Translations under genes and position numbers: made by a program | The notes under the pieces: model-generated | What the model saw: the letters and a program-made list of their open reading frames with translations, nothing else | Told to the model about the DNA's origin: nothing | Database searches by the model: none | Shown here: piece after piece, positions 37,309-43,223 of the stretch | Position numbering within the stretch: the stretch's first letter is position 1 | Layout of the letters: the number at the start of each line of letters is the position of its first letter | From: a virus | Strand: one strand, 5' to 3' | Length of the DNA: 43,223 nucleotides | IMG/VR virus record: IMGVR_UViG_3300018429_000064 | Coordinates: 1-43,223 of that record

Positions 37309-38597
37309 GCAGATTGTTTTCGCTGCCTGAATTTAGTGATCTCTTTCACGAAGTTGAACGGCACCGCCTGCCTCCCGCCGTCCCGCTGCTTCGCGATCTT
37401 GATCTGTTTCTGAATCATCGGTTTTGATTCGTCCTCGCCTTCGCCACCCTCGATTACCCAAAGCTGGTCTGAATCGGCTGTGATACCCTGAGATCCTCGC
37501 GTTTTCGCCTTGCCGGTCTTCTCGTCGACCGTGAGCTGGGAGAGCTCGATGACCGTCATTCCCAGGTCGTGAGCGATCTGTTTTGTTTCGGCGCTCATCC
37601 GGTCCAGTTTGTCGGTCGTGTTCTCTCCGCGCTGCTTTCGCTCTGGCACAATTTGCAGATAGTCGATGATCGCTATTCGCGGCTTCAGTTGCAGACAGCG
37701 CGACCGAATCCCGGCGATGTCCAGACGTTCCTCGATGATCCACAACGGGGACTCGGCGAGTTCCGTGGCCGCTTTGCTGAACGCCTCTGTTTCAAAGAAC
37801 GTCGCTTCTTGACGTGCGATCTTGCGAACGGCCGTCTCGCTCCGAATCTGGATGATGCGTTGCGCCACCTGTTCAGCGCTCATCTCGAAAGAGAATATCG
37901 CGGTCGGGATGTTGCGGGTCACCGCCAAAGATGCCGCCATGCACTGTGCGAAAGCGCTTTTCCCACCTGATATCAGGCCGGCCAAAACGATCTTTGCCCC
38001 TTCCGCCAATCCGCCCACCTGTTCATCGAGGGTCGAGAAGCCGGTTGAGATGCCCAGAATCTTTTCGGGATCGCTCATGTTCTCGATGATGTCACCCACA
38101 ATGCGCCGGATGTTGCGGCTCTTTGATTTCCCGTCTCGGCTCACGATGCGCAATAGAGAGGCTTCCACGGTGCGCAGGACGCCCGCCACATCGTCCTGGT
38201 CGTCGATTGCCGCTGTCTTGATGGTCTCGCCGATACGATAGACGTGGCGCAACCAGCGCTTTTCTGCCATGCGTTCCAGATATCCAATGAGGTTCGCAGG
38301 GGAGGGGACCTCAGTGAAAATGGCGGTGACGCCGGACACTCCACCGATCGCCTCGAGCAACTGCGCGTCTCTCAGCTTCCCCGTGAACAGAATAAGGTCG
38401 AACGGGTGGCCTTGCTGCCAATCGTCGATCAATGCGTTGTAGACCGTCACGTAAACGGGGGTTGCGAACCATTCACGGCCATCATCTTTGATTCGATGCT
38501 GAACCGCGGCGATCGCATCCGCCCCGCCCTGCATCATCGAGCTCAAGAGCCCGCGTTCTGCTTCAATGTCGGCCGGGAGAGATTTACCCGACGCCAT
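37302..38597 (-). CDS. Replicative DNA helicase, DnaB-like
   Basis: A 431-residue DnaB-family helicase. The N-terminal domain opens with 'PADIEAERGLLSSMMQG'. The RecA-like ATPase carries Walker A GLISGGKSAFA (207-217, with Gly-Gly-Lys-Ser instead of the more usual GKT), FSFEMSAEQVAQRII, and Walker B IAIIDYLQIV (308-317), followed by 'MSAETKQIAHDLGMTVIELS'. The start at 38597 (MASGKSLPAD) is preferred since it begins at the conserved domain and overlaps the upstream gene by 14 bases. It would unwind phage DNA at the replication fork. The preceding loader-like gene is the natural partner. Confidence 0.93.
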   Translation of the reverse strand: MASGKSLPADIEAERGLLSSMMQGGADAIAAVQHRIKDDGREWFATPVYVTVYNALIDDWQQGHPFDLILFTGKLRDAQLLEAIGGVSGVTAIFTEVPSPANLIGYLERMAEKRWLRHVYRIGETIKTAAIDDQDDVAGVLRTVEASLLRIVSRDGKSKSRNIRRIVGDIIENMSDPEKILGISTGFSTLDEQVGGLAEGAKIVLAGLISGGKSAFAQCMAASLAVTRNIPTAIFSFEMSAEQVAQRIIQIRSETAVRKIARQEATFFETEAFSKAATELAESPLWIIEERLDIAGIRSRCLQLKPRIAIIDYLQIVPERKQRGENTTDKLDRMSAETKQIAHDLGMTVIELSQLTVDEKTGKAKTRGSQGITADSDQLWVIEGGEGEDESKPMIQKQIKIAKQRDGGRQAVPFNFVKEITKFRQRKQSAN

Positions 38598-38934
38598 ACG
38601 TGTTCGTCGGTTTTGGCGTCCCATTGACGGGAGTGCAGTTGCGTTTCCAATTCCTCATCGCCGCCTTGAAATCACGCATCGGCGCCGACGCCGTTCGCCC
38701 CATCTTCCACCCCCTGGCCTTGAAATGGTCGAAGAACTTTTCGGGCTCACCTGAGTTCAACCCGATCTCTTCTGCGTAGACCATGACGTCGTGGAGGCTC
38801 GGGCCTTTCGCTGCTTCCTTGCGGGCCTGTAGGCGCTGGATCTCTCCCAGGCATTCGCGGATTGCGTCCGACTTTTTTCCCTGCGTGCCAGATAAGGCAA
38901 GGGTTTCGAGTTCGGCTATGCGGTCGAGTTTCAT
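38584..38934 (-). CDS. Replication-module protein, helicase-loader-like C-terminus
   Basis: A 116-residue protein starting at MKLDRIAELE (ATGA overlap with the methyltransferase gene). The second half, 'VMVYAEEIGLNSGEPEKFFD' then HFKARGWKMGRTA and APMRDFKAAMRNWKRN, matches the 'FYDHYESNGWK.G...M.DWKAA...W' pattern at the C-terminus of phage replication organiser and loader proteins. The N-terminal helix is a likely coiled coil. It precedes dnaB, so a role in recruiting or loading the helicase is likely. No AAA+ motif is present. Confidence 0.72.
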   Translation of the reverse strand: MKLDRIAELETLALSGTQGKKSDAIRECLGEIQRLQARKEAAKGPSLHDVMVYAEEIGLNSGEPEKFFDHFKARGWKMGRTASAPMRDFKAAMRNWKRNCTPVNGTPKPTNTYGVG

Positions 38935-39500
38935 TGGAGTTCGGAGCGCTTCTCGAATACTGAAAAGCATCGAATGCGGTTGTTGAATCCGCAGAGGATT
39001 CCGATTGCCGCGATAAATTTGGCGTTCTTCGGCTGTGCTGGCAGTGAATAATGGATCAGCCCGACCCGACAACCTACGGCAAGCGCAGCCAGCGCATTCC
39101 TAACGAGCGTGTTTGGAGTCGGGTAGACGGCTGCTCCCGCTGCATACTTGTCCGCGTCGGCCTCTGAATAAGGAGGGTCAATTAGAATGGCTCTCCACGG
39201 CAGACAGTCCCATTTATTCTGCCTTCTCGGAAACGGATCGCGTGCATCCTGCAAAAAATTCGGGTCGGTTGCCGGATCAATGTCCAGCGTCATGTCTGAA
39301 CTCTCCCCGAAGCCTGCCGGATAAGGGTAATGACGGGCCATCCCTCCGCAGACATGCAAGACTGGCTCGTTTATTGAGGCACCGAGAAGCACGCGGGCAC
39401 GTTCAGGGAAGCCACCAAGATAGGCTCCGTAATATTTTCGCCCACCTTTCAATTTCGCCCGGGCCAGGAACCAAATGTCAGTGATGGGTCGGTAACTCAC
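38931..39500 (-). CDS. DNA methyltransferase-like protein with DPPY motif
   Basis: A 189-residue protein with a GTG start (GGAGCAAGC upstream acts as Shine-Dalgarno) beginning SYRPITDIWFLARAKLKGG. The SAM-binding region is probably 'EPVLHVCGGMARHYPY' and the catalytic motif is IDPPYSEADADKY (DPPY at 108-111). The class resembles phage-encoded adenine or cytosine-N4 methyltransferases. It starts by a GTGA overlap with the Lar-like gene, making an anti-restriction pair. The ATG at 39545 gives a longer but less convincing N-terminus. Confidence 0.78.
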   Translation of the reverse strand: MSYRPITDIWFLARAKLKGGRKYYGAYLGGFPERARVLLGASINEPVLHVCGGMARHYPYPAGFGESSDMTLDIDPATDPNFLQDARDPFPRRQNKWDCLPWRAILIDPPYSEADADKYAAGAAVYPTPNTLVRNALAALAVGCRVGLIHYSLPAQPKNAKFIAAIGILCGFNNRIRCFSVFEKRSELQ

Positions 39501-39734
39501 GCTTGCTCCTTTACCTTTTTCGGAAACGGTTTGCGCCAGTTCCAAAGTTTCACCGCAAATTCGCGGTCGTAATAGCTCAGGCTCGGATTCACGCAGCCTT
39601 CAGTCCATGCACGCGATCATCAGCGCCTTGTTCTCATCGCCCACATCCATCAGAATCGGACGCTCGCAGCAAAAGGGACACGTCTTCACTTCCACCCCTT
39701 TGACTCTGAACGTACTCTGTTTTCGCCCCGCCAT
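39497..39734 (-). pseudogene. Lar-like zinc protein gene broken by one extra base
   Basis: From ATG 39734 one frame encodes a zinc-ribbon start (VKTCPFCCERPILMDVGDEN) and stops at TGA 39600 right after 'IACMD'. The +1 frame continues the expected domain (EGC VNPSLSYYDREFAVKLWNW RKPFPKK) and ends at 39497, overlapping the methyltransferase GTG by GTGA. Together they give CPFC ... C-x4-C ... AVKLWNWR, like the Lar restriction-alleviation family (CPFC...AIEAWNRR). The span is 238 bases, 3n+1, so one base is extra near 39600. Frameshift mutation, sequencing error or +1 frameshifting at GAC-TGA are all possible. Confidence 0.62.
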
Positions 39735-39761
39735 ATTCCCTGATTCCTTTCTTCCCCGCCG

Positions 39762-39995
39762 TTAAAGTACCCGTCGCTCCTCCCTGACGCGAAGCGCCAG
39801 AAAAGCAGTGCACAGAAGAAGATAGCTAGGTGTTTTCGCGATTTTCACTCGCCGTTCACCCTCCGCAGAGTCCGGTTCCATCCTGTTCCGAGTCGTCAGC
39901 CCTCCCTCGGCGGGATCATACCTCATAGCGAGTGTCTCGTTCTCGCCGTCGCAAGGCCCTGTGCGCCTGCATTGCGTTCCCCGGTCGGCCGACAT
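39762..39995 (-). CDS. Hypothetical 77-residue protein
   Basis: An ORF with a strong GGGAGGA Shine-Dalgarno eight bases before its ATG. The product is Arg-rich with a Cys pair near the N-terminus (CRRTGPC) and a short hydrophobic stretch late (YLLLCTAFLALRV). No family is recognised. A GTG at residue 50, with GGAGG before it, could alternatively start a 28-residue membrane peptide. It lies downstream of a structured non-coding stretch. Confidence 0.45.
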   Translation of the reverse strand: MSADRGTQCRRTGPCDGENETLAMRYDPAEGGLTTRNRMEPDSAEGERRVKIAKTPSYLLLCTAFLALRVREERRVL

Positions 39996-40029
39996 ACTCG
40001 ATTCCTCCCGGTGATTACGAGCTAGTTCT

Positions 40030-40190
40030 ATGGCAAAAAGATGCCGCTCGGGGTCAGAAAGGTTTGCAGAACGACGAACCCGAAAGCACGGACTTCAACA
40101 CCCGTGCTCTCTCCCGAGCGGCGATGAAAGTGTAAGGCTTGTTCCATATTCTGCAATCCGGTTCTGACACCGGCACTAGCGTTTCTCATT
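40030..40190 (-). ncRNA. Candidate structured RNA or leader with three-way junction and U-run
   Basis: No convincing gene lies in this ~160-base stretch. On the minus strand a 10-base stem GCCGCTCGGG/CCCGAGCGGC (40113-40122 with 40043-40052) encloses two hairpins: AGCACGG/CCGTGCT (40102-40108 with 40085-40091) and a 6-base stem (40075-40080 with 40061-40066, one G-U pair). The closing stem is followed by ATCTTTTTG, terminator-like. A promoter-like sequence lies upstream at 40190-40220. It could be a small phage RNA, a leader for the 77-residue ORF, or a replication-origin structure. Confidence 0.4.
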
Positions 40191-40231
40191 TATGCGAATT
40201 CAGTTCGCATGTCAATTCTGTTTCAATTCTT
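40186..40231 (-). promoter_or_regulatory. Boundary element with promoter-like TTGACA and TGCGAA inverted repeat
   Basis: On the minus strand GAATTGAAAC (40222-40231, coding the last residues of the upstream gene) is followed by TTGACA, then TGCGAA-N5-TTCGCA (40195-40211, perfect arms), CATAAA and ATGAGAA. TTGACA to CATAAA is 15 bases, a little short but plausible for a sigma70-type promoter, with the inverted repeat placed as an operator in the spacer. The predicted transcript would cover the structured stretch 40030-40190. Confidence 0.5.
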
Positions 40232-40424
40232 TAAAAAAGTTCTCGCAAGCCTGCGCGTTAGTGAAGCTCTCGAATACGAGATTGTTCCCTACCCGCTTGA
40301 CGCTTATCAGCCTGTCGGTCGGCGGATCGTTGAGCACTTTCTTTAGAAACGCGACAGACACACTGACGCCTTCAACCGTCAACAAGCCCAGCTCGCTAAA
40401 TTCAATCGTCAACGTCTCGTTCAT
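40212..40424 (-). CDS. Small hypothetical phage protein
   Basis: A 70-residue alpha/beta protein (LTIEFSELGLLTVEGVSVSV ... FESFTNAQACENFFKELKQ). The function is unknown. It ends in a boundary motif: the last codons and stop form GAATTGAAACAGAATTGA. It lies in the recombination-gene cluster, three bases downstream of the preceding gene's stop. Confidence 0.65.
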   Translation of the reverse strand: MNETLTIEFSELGLLTVEGVSVSVAFLKKVLNDPPTDRLISVKRVGNNLVFESFTNAQACENFFKELKQN

Positions 40425-40427
40425 AAT

Positions 40428-40598
40428 TCATCCTCTCGGCAGATTCACTCTCTGCGGCTCAATTTGCTCATTCCCGGTTAGAATATTCTCGGCCTTACCG
40501 CCATTTCTCACCGCCTCTTTCAACTGCCTGATCTTCGGCAACTGCAAGTGTGCGTTGCGACTCCAGACACGGGGGCGGTAGGGTCGGCGCGGTTTCAT
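40428..40598 (-). CDS. 56-residue basic protein
   Basis: The start is at MKPRRPYRPR (40598, ATGA overlap with the RusA-like gene); the longer frame from 40691 is rejected. The protein is strongly basic (PRRPYRPRVWSRNAHLQLPK, IRQLKEAVRNGGKAENIL) and may bind nucleic acid. No family is recognised. Confidence 0.6.
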   Translation of the reverse strand: MKPRRPYRPRVWSRNAHLQLPKIRQLKEAVRNGGKAENILTGNEQIEPQRVNLPRG

Positions 40599-41053
40599 TT
40601 GCCAGCCTCCCTCACAACCACCCAACACCCAGGCCGATCGCTGAACGCCTTCTCTCCGTGATCCACCACAATCTGGGCATCGTCCCGCCACAGAATCCCC
40701 GTACAGGCGTCGGTCGTGCTCCGGGCCAGCTTACCGCAGTCAGGCCGGATAATGTGGTGTGACGGGGCTCCTGGCTTCAGGCTGATACCGTCTGAGCGGA
40801 AGTGAGACTTGGGGCGCTGCAATTTGAAGAACAGTTCCAATTCAATCGGGCCGATGAACGGAGCAAGGTCAGCCGCCTTCATTGCCTGGAACGCTGCGGC
40901 CACCACATCTTGCCGCCAGTTCTTCGTGCGCTCTCCACCGGCATCGACAATCGCAACCCGGCCCGTGTAGACGCCACCCTTCTTGATGGCGAAACCCTTC
41001 TTGGACCCACCCGGGGCAGGAATTCCCGCAACGAAAAATCTTACCTCAGTCAT
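40595..41053 (-). CDS. rusA: RusA-like Holliday junction resolvase
   Basis: A 152-residue endodeoxyribonuclease starting at MTEVRFFVAG (ATGA overlap with the upstream gene). RusA features are the N-terminal strand 'FFVAGIPAPGGSKKGFAI', a central 'IELELFFKLQRPKSHF', and the acidic block HHIIRPDCGKLARSTTDACT, then GILWRDDAQIV, where D residues form the metal site. RusA cuts Holliday junctions symmetrically. In phages it resolves branched DNA before packaging. The insertion between 'KKG' and the second strand is slightly longer than in E. coli RusA. Confidence 0.85.
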   Translation of the reverse strand: MTEVRFFVAGIPAPGGSKKGFAIKKGGVYTGRVAIVDAGGERTKNWRQDVVAAAFQAMKAADLAPFIGPIELELFFKLQRPKSHFRSDGISLKPGAPSHHIIRPDCGKLARSTTDACTGILWRDDAQIVVDHGEKAFSDRPGCWVVVREAGK

Positions 41054-41325
41054 GGCAGGTCGTGACTCCTCCACCAACAGAGAGCTAATCGTTTTTCAGT
41101 GACCGGCCATATCCCTCGGCATTCCGCAAATCCCAGGCGCTCAATCGATGCGTAAAGGAAAAGGTTCGTGCCTTCGACGTCACGCCACTGACCCAACGCG
41201 AACGGCGGGACCGGGGGCTGCCGGTCCAATGCGATCCAATCAGCCATCGTAATCAACAGGGGTTCTGTTTCAATACGCGCACTTCCAGCCACAGAGAACG
41301 ACACGGTTTGAGATCCGTGCATCAC
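41050..41325 (-). CDS. Hypothetical protein between nuclease genes
   Basis: A 91-residue protein with a Trp-rich C-terminus (GIWPVTEKRLALCWWRSHDL) and 'TMADWIALDRQPPVPPFALG' in the middle. No family is recognised. ATGA overlaps with the RecE-like gene upstream and the RusA-like gene downstream support it as real and co-translated. Confidence 0.6.
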   Translation of the reverse strand: MMHGSQTVSFSVAGSARIETEPLLITMADWIALDRQPPVPPFALGQWRDVEGTNLFLYASIERLGFAECRGIWPVTEKRLALCWWRSHDLP

Positions 41326-42248
41326 GCTGCCGCCTCTATTTCGTTCATCGCGTAGCTGGGCGGCTCAAGTTCCCCTGACTCGTACCCCGGCCAGCGGTCG
41401 TTCGTGATCGCGTCCGCCAAGTCAGAAAGGATCTTCGTGTACCTCTGCCGACCATGCCCCAGCCACCCGTTCACCCAATGAATGCAGCTCAGGTATGGAG
41501 GGAACTTGTCTTGTGCCAGAAAGCCGAACCGCTTTTTGCCGAGCCCGTTCGCGTTCGCCACGTCGCTGTAGAGTGCCGCCTGGATATCGTAGCCGAGTTC
41601 CCACGCCTGCCGAGCGAACTGCCGCGGGTGCGCTGTGCGTGCCGTCTTCAGGTCAATCAGCGCGTCTCCTACCGGAACGATATCGAACCGCGCTTTCAAC
41701 TGCATCTTGCGACCCTGATGCGCCCCACGTTGAAACTCGAACCCGGCAAACGCGGAGACTTCAAGCTGCTCCGACTTGCACGCCCCGAGTTCCTCAAAGA
41801 CCTCGCTGTTGAGCATGAGAGCGCGCCGCATCTCCTGAAGAACGTCCGCCTCGGCCTGGGTGATTATCTCAAGCCCCATCGCCTGAGTCTTGGCCTTCCA
41901 TTCCTCGTACACCTTTAGCTTGGTCGAGAACCCCTTTGCCTTGCAGGCCTTGTCCTCTTTGGCCTTCTCGAATAGCTCATCCTCGATGGCCTTGGTTCGC
42001 AACGCATAGACGCGATCGAATGAATCCGGCTCCAAAACAAAATGGTGATACCGGCGCCCATCCCGCAACGCCCTTGAATCCTTGTCCTCATCAGGATGCA
42101 GCGTTGACCAATGATACAGCGCCGGGCATCCGCCAAGGTCATAATCGAACAAGCGCAGACCGCTCTGATTCACCCCGAGCGCGTGGCAGTAATCTGCGAA
42201 AGGAAGATTCGGGACCAGCTTCGTTTCGGGTGTGTCGGTGAAGGTCAT
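41322..42248 (-). CDS. PD-(D/E)XK exonuclease, RecE/Exo VIII-like
   Basis: A 308-residue nuclease. The family order is visible: an N-terminal 'LGVNQSGLRLFDYDLGGCPA' segment, 'ALRDGRRYHHFVLEPDSFDR' (G...H..LEP), then the catalytic core 'KARFDIVPVGDALIDLKTAR' with D...D-L-K, and 'QFARQAWELGYDIQAALYSD'. Such exonucleases resect double-stranded DNA to expose 3' ends for annealing. The gene lies next to RusA and upstream of replication genes. No Erf/RecT-type annealase was recognised, although the protein at 42879 is a possible ssDNA-associated partner. Confidence 0.85.
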   Translation of the reverse strand: MTFTDTPETKLVPNLPFADYCHALGVNQSGLRLFDYDLGGCPALYHWSTLHPDEDKDSRALRDGRRYHHFVLEPDSFDRVYALRTKAIEDELFEKAKEDKACKAKGFSTKLKVYEEWKAKTQAMGLEIITQAEADVLQEMRRALMLNSEVFEELGACKSEQLEVSAFAGFEFQRGAHQGRKMQLKARFDIVPVGDALIDLKTARTAHPRQFARQAWELGYDIQAALYSDVANANGLGKKRFGFLAQDKFPPYLSCIHWVNGWLGHGRQRYTKILSDLADAITNDRWPGYESGELEPPSYAMNEIEAAA

Positions 42249-42265
42249 GTTTATGAGCGTCCTAG

Positions 42266-42754
42266 TTAAAATGTCACGAGCGCGGCGGCTTCGCGGCTGC
42301 TCATTTGAGGCTTGCGTGAAGCCCTTGCCTTACACGCTTCCCACGCCGCCTCGGCAAAATCCTTTGTAACGACTTCGAACGGGCCGCCGGGAACTACATG
42401 CACGACATCCATCAGGTTCTCATTCCCGTAGCGGTCAATTACTCTTAGATCCGTTTTCCACTCGCACGCATCTCCAATAAACCATCGGAGTGAATCGTAT
42501 TGATCGATCTGCGATTGCTTCAGTGGGGAACAATCCTCGACTTCCCAAATCGTGACCAATCTTGCAGGGGCGTCGATGAGAAATAAATCCGGTCGGTACC
42601 ATTTCAGTGATTTAGGAAATTCATCTTTAACCATGTCGAACTGGCTTGAAAGTTCTCGGAACAGGGCCGCGAAAAAGCCGGATCGTTCAGCGCGGTATTT
42701 TACCCCAAATCGTCGTACTAACGCTTCGTGTCTGCTCAGGTGCAGGGAACCCAT
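42266..42754 (-). CDS. PD-(D/E)XK-like endonuclease candidate
   Basis: A 162-residue protein with 'YRPDLFLIDAPARLVTIWEV' then ED, resembling the PD...(D/E)-x-(E/K) core of small phage endonuclease-like proteins ('YRPD.F..D...R.V..WEVED'). Sequence before and after is helical. A typical catalytic lysine is not evident (E-V-E), so activity is uncertain. The start makes a TAATG overlap with the 42-codon ORF upstream. GGGAGGGGTG acts as its Shine-Dalgarno. Confidence 0.65.
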   Translation of the reverse strand: MGSLHLSRHEALVRRFGVKYRAERSGFFAALFRELSSQFDMVKDEFPKSLKWYRPDLFLIDAPARLVTIWEVEDCSPLKQSQIDQYDSLRWFIGDACEWKTDLRVIDRYGNENLMDVVHVVPGGPFEVVTKDFAEAAWEACKARASRKPQMSSREAAALVTF

Positions 42755-42882
42755 TACTTCACCCCTCCCTTACGTGACACCTTCGCCTGTAACTTCTCGC
42801 ATTCACGGAGCAACGCCTTCATGGCTCGCGCAACGCCTATCAACCTTCCGATGGGTTTTTTAAGTTCGTCGTTCAATTTCAC
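42754..42882 (-). CDS. 42-residue basic helical protein
   Basis: A short ORF with GTG start overlapping the upstream stop (GTGA, 42879-42882) and ending TAA just before the next ATG. It is Lys/Arg/Leu-rich (KPIGRLIGVARAMKALLREC). Its last codons (RKGGVK) are encoded by GGGAGGGGTGAAGT, the same 14 bases that end the preceding gene (SVGGVK). Each copy provides the Shine-Dalgarno of the following gene. Confidence 0.6.
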   Translation of the reverse strand: MKLNDELKKPIGRLIGVARAMKALLRECEKLQAKVSRKGGVK

Positions 42883-43223
42883 TTCACCCCTCCCACGCTC
42901 GGCACCTTCACCCGGATGCAGGGCGTATTCGGTTTCCCGAAAGCATTGCAGGTCGTCGGATGAATCGTGATCGAATGCCCAATCCAGGTGTCCATGTCAT
43001 CGCCCAGCCCGAGCTCATCCCGAATCCGTTTAGCGTTGGTCTTGTTGACGCACATACCTTTCTTCTTCCCTTTGAAGAACAGAACGCGGGCGTCGAACGG
43101 CTTACCGTCCCGACCTTTCACGCCCTTTTGTTTGTCGGTGCTCTCGATCGTCACCGTGACCTCGCGGCCTTGCAGGTCGGCAGCCTCGAGGTACTGGGAC
43201 GGAAATTCTTCGCTGACCTTCAT
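42879..43223 (-). CDS. Conserved phage recombination-region protein
   Basis: A 114-residue protein beginning at the window edge (ATG at 43221-43223). The pattern 'FPSQYLEAADLQGREVTVTI ... GKPFDARVLFFKGKKKGMCV ... NKTNAKRIRDELG ... WIGHSITIHPTTCNAFGKPN ... IRVKVPSV' matches, from memory, a common small phage protein encoded beside RecE/RecT-type genes, probably an OB-like or ssDNA-associated protein of unproven function. Initiation signals lie outside the window. It couples by GTGA to the next small ORF. Confidence 0.75.
   Translation of the reverse strand: MKVSEEFPSQYLEAADLQGREVTVTIESTDKQKGVKGRDGKPFDARVLFFKGKKKGMCVNKTNAKRIRDELGLGDDMDTWIGHSITIHPTTCNAFGKPNTPCIRVKVPSVGGVK

Noticed and set aside
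40021-40182. tRNA-like outline on the plus strand: GCTAGTT near 40021 pairs with CACTAGC near 40182, with a GGCA/TGCC arm and a CCGGT-TCTGAC-ACCGG hairpin.
   Set aside because: The span is about 160 bases, the T-loop lacks the TTCRA pattern, the acceptor has a mismatch and no anticodon arm of correct size is found. An intron-bearing tRNA or tmRNA is not supported.
1-43223. CRISPR array, insertion sequence, rRNA or standard tRNA genes.
   Set aside because: No regularly spaced direct repeats with unique spacers, no transposase ORF and no recognisable RNA gene were found on reading both strands; a covariance model search would settle small RNAs.

Overview
The window reads as the genome, or nearly the whole genome, of a temperate tailed bacteriophage or prophage. 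It has a tyrosine integrase at one end and lambda-type packaging and head genes (gpA-like terminase, gpB-like portal, a gpW-like protein). A short tape measure gene and a set of tail genes suggest a siphovirus with a short tail. Lipoproteins and several Sec-type signal peptides in the lysis and tail region point to a Gram-negative host, which cannot be named from this sequence. Both window ends fall exactly on start codons (integrase at 1, a conserved phage protein at 43223), so the ends may be cuts rather than natural termini. No tRNA, rRNA, CRISPR array or insertion sequence was recognised.

Layout. 1-4693 is the lysogeny and partition-like end. It holds the integrase (+), a convergent four-gene minus operon ending in an excisionase-like gene, two divergent ribbon-helix-helix genes around a palindromic operator, and a plus operon with a membrane protein and two tandem ParB-like genes. 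Everything from 43223 down to 4687 is on the minus strand and mostly coupled by ATGA or GTGA overlaps. In transcription order it runs: recombination and nuclease genes (43.2-40.2 kb); replication and anti-restriction genes including a Lar-like zinc protein, a DPPY methyltransferase, a loader-like protein and a DnaB helicase (39.7-37.3 kb); small membrane and DNA-binding proteins, a J-domain protein and HNH (37.2-34.1 kb); terminase small subunit and a mosaic accessory block with a Nudix-DUF551 protein (34.0-29.9 kb); large terminase, MT-A70 methyltransferase, gpW-like protein, portal and fused protease-capsid (29.9-22.9 kb); head-tail connectors and tail (22.8-15.1 kb); fibres and tailspike (15.1-7.8 kb); lysis cassette with GH24 endolysin (7.8-4.7 kb).

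Several small genes under 60 codons are described here because exact start/stop overlaps support them: 5886-5945, 6714-6830, 6897-6983, 21492-21647, 29872-29943, 34829-34921, 36503-36664 and 42754-42882. Two short genes (6130-6337 and 39497-39734) look intact at both ends but carry one extra base.

The most unusual structure is a dispersed family of gene-boundary elements. A 9-10 bp motif (GAATTGAAAC on the minus strand) recurs at gene stops and starts, often followed by a short inverted repeat (ATGAGAA...TTCTCAT) or accompanied by a CCCGTTGACGGG palindrome. One such palindrome lies inside the protease-capsid linker, and other boundary-like repeats lie inside the Nudix-DUF551 ORF, suggesting that long ORFs were assembled by fusing neighbouring genes at these boundaries. 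The second notable system is the pair of divergent ribbon-helix-helix genes with a shared operator, placed next to an excisionase-like gene and two ParB-like genes without a ParA. It is a candidate lysis-lysogeny or maintenance switch.
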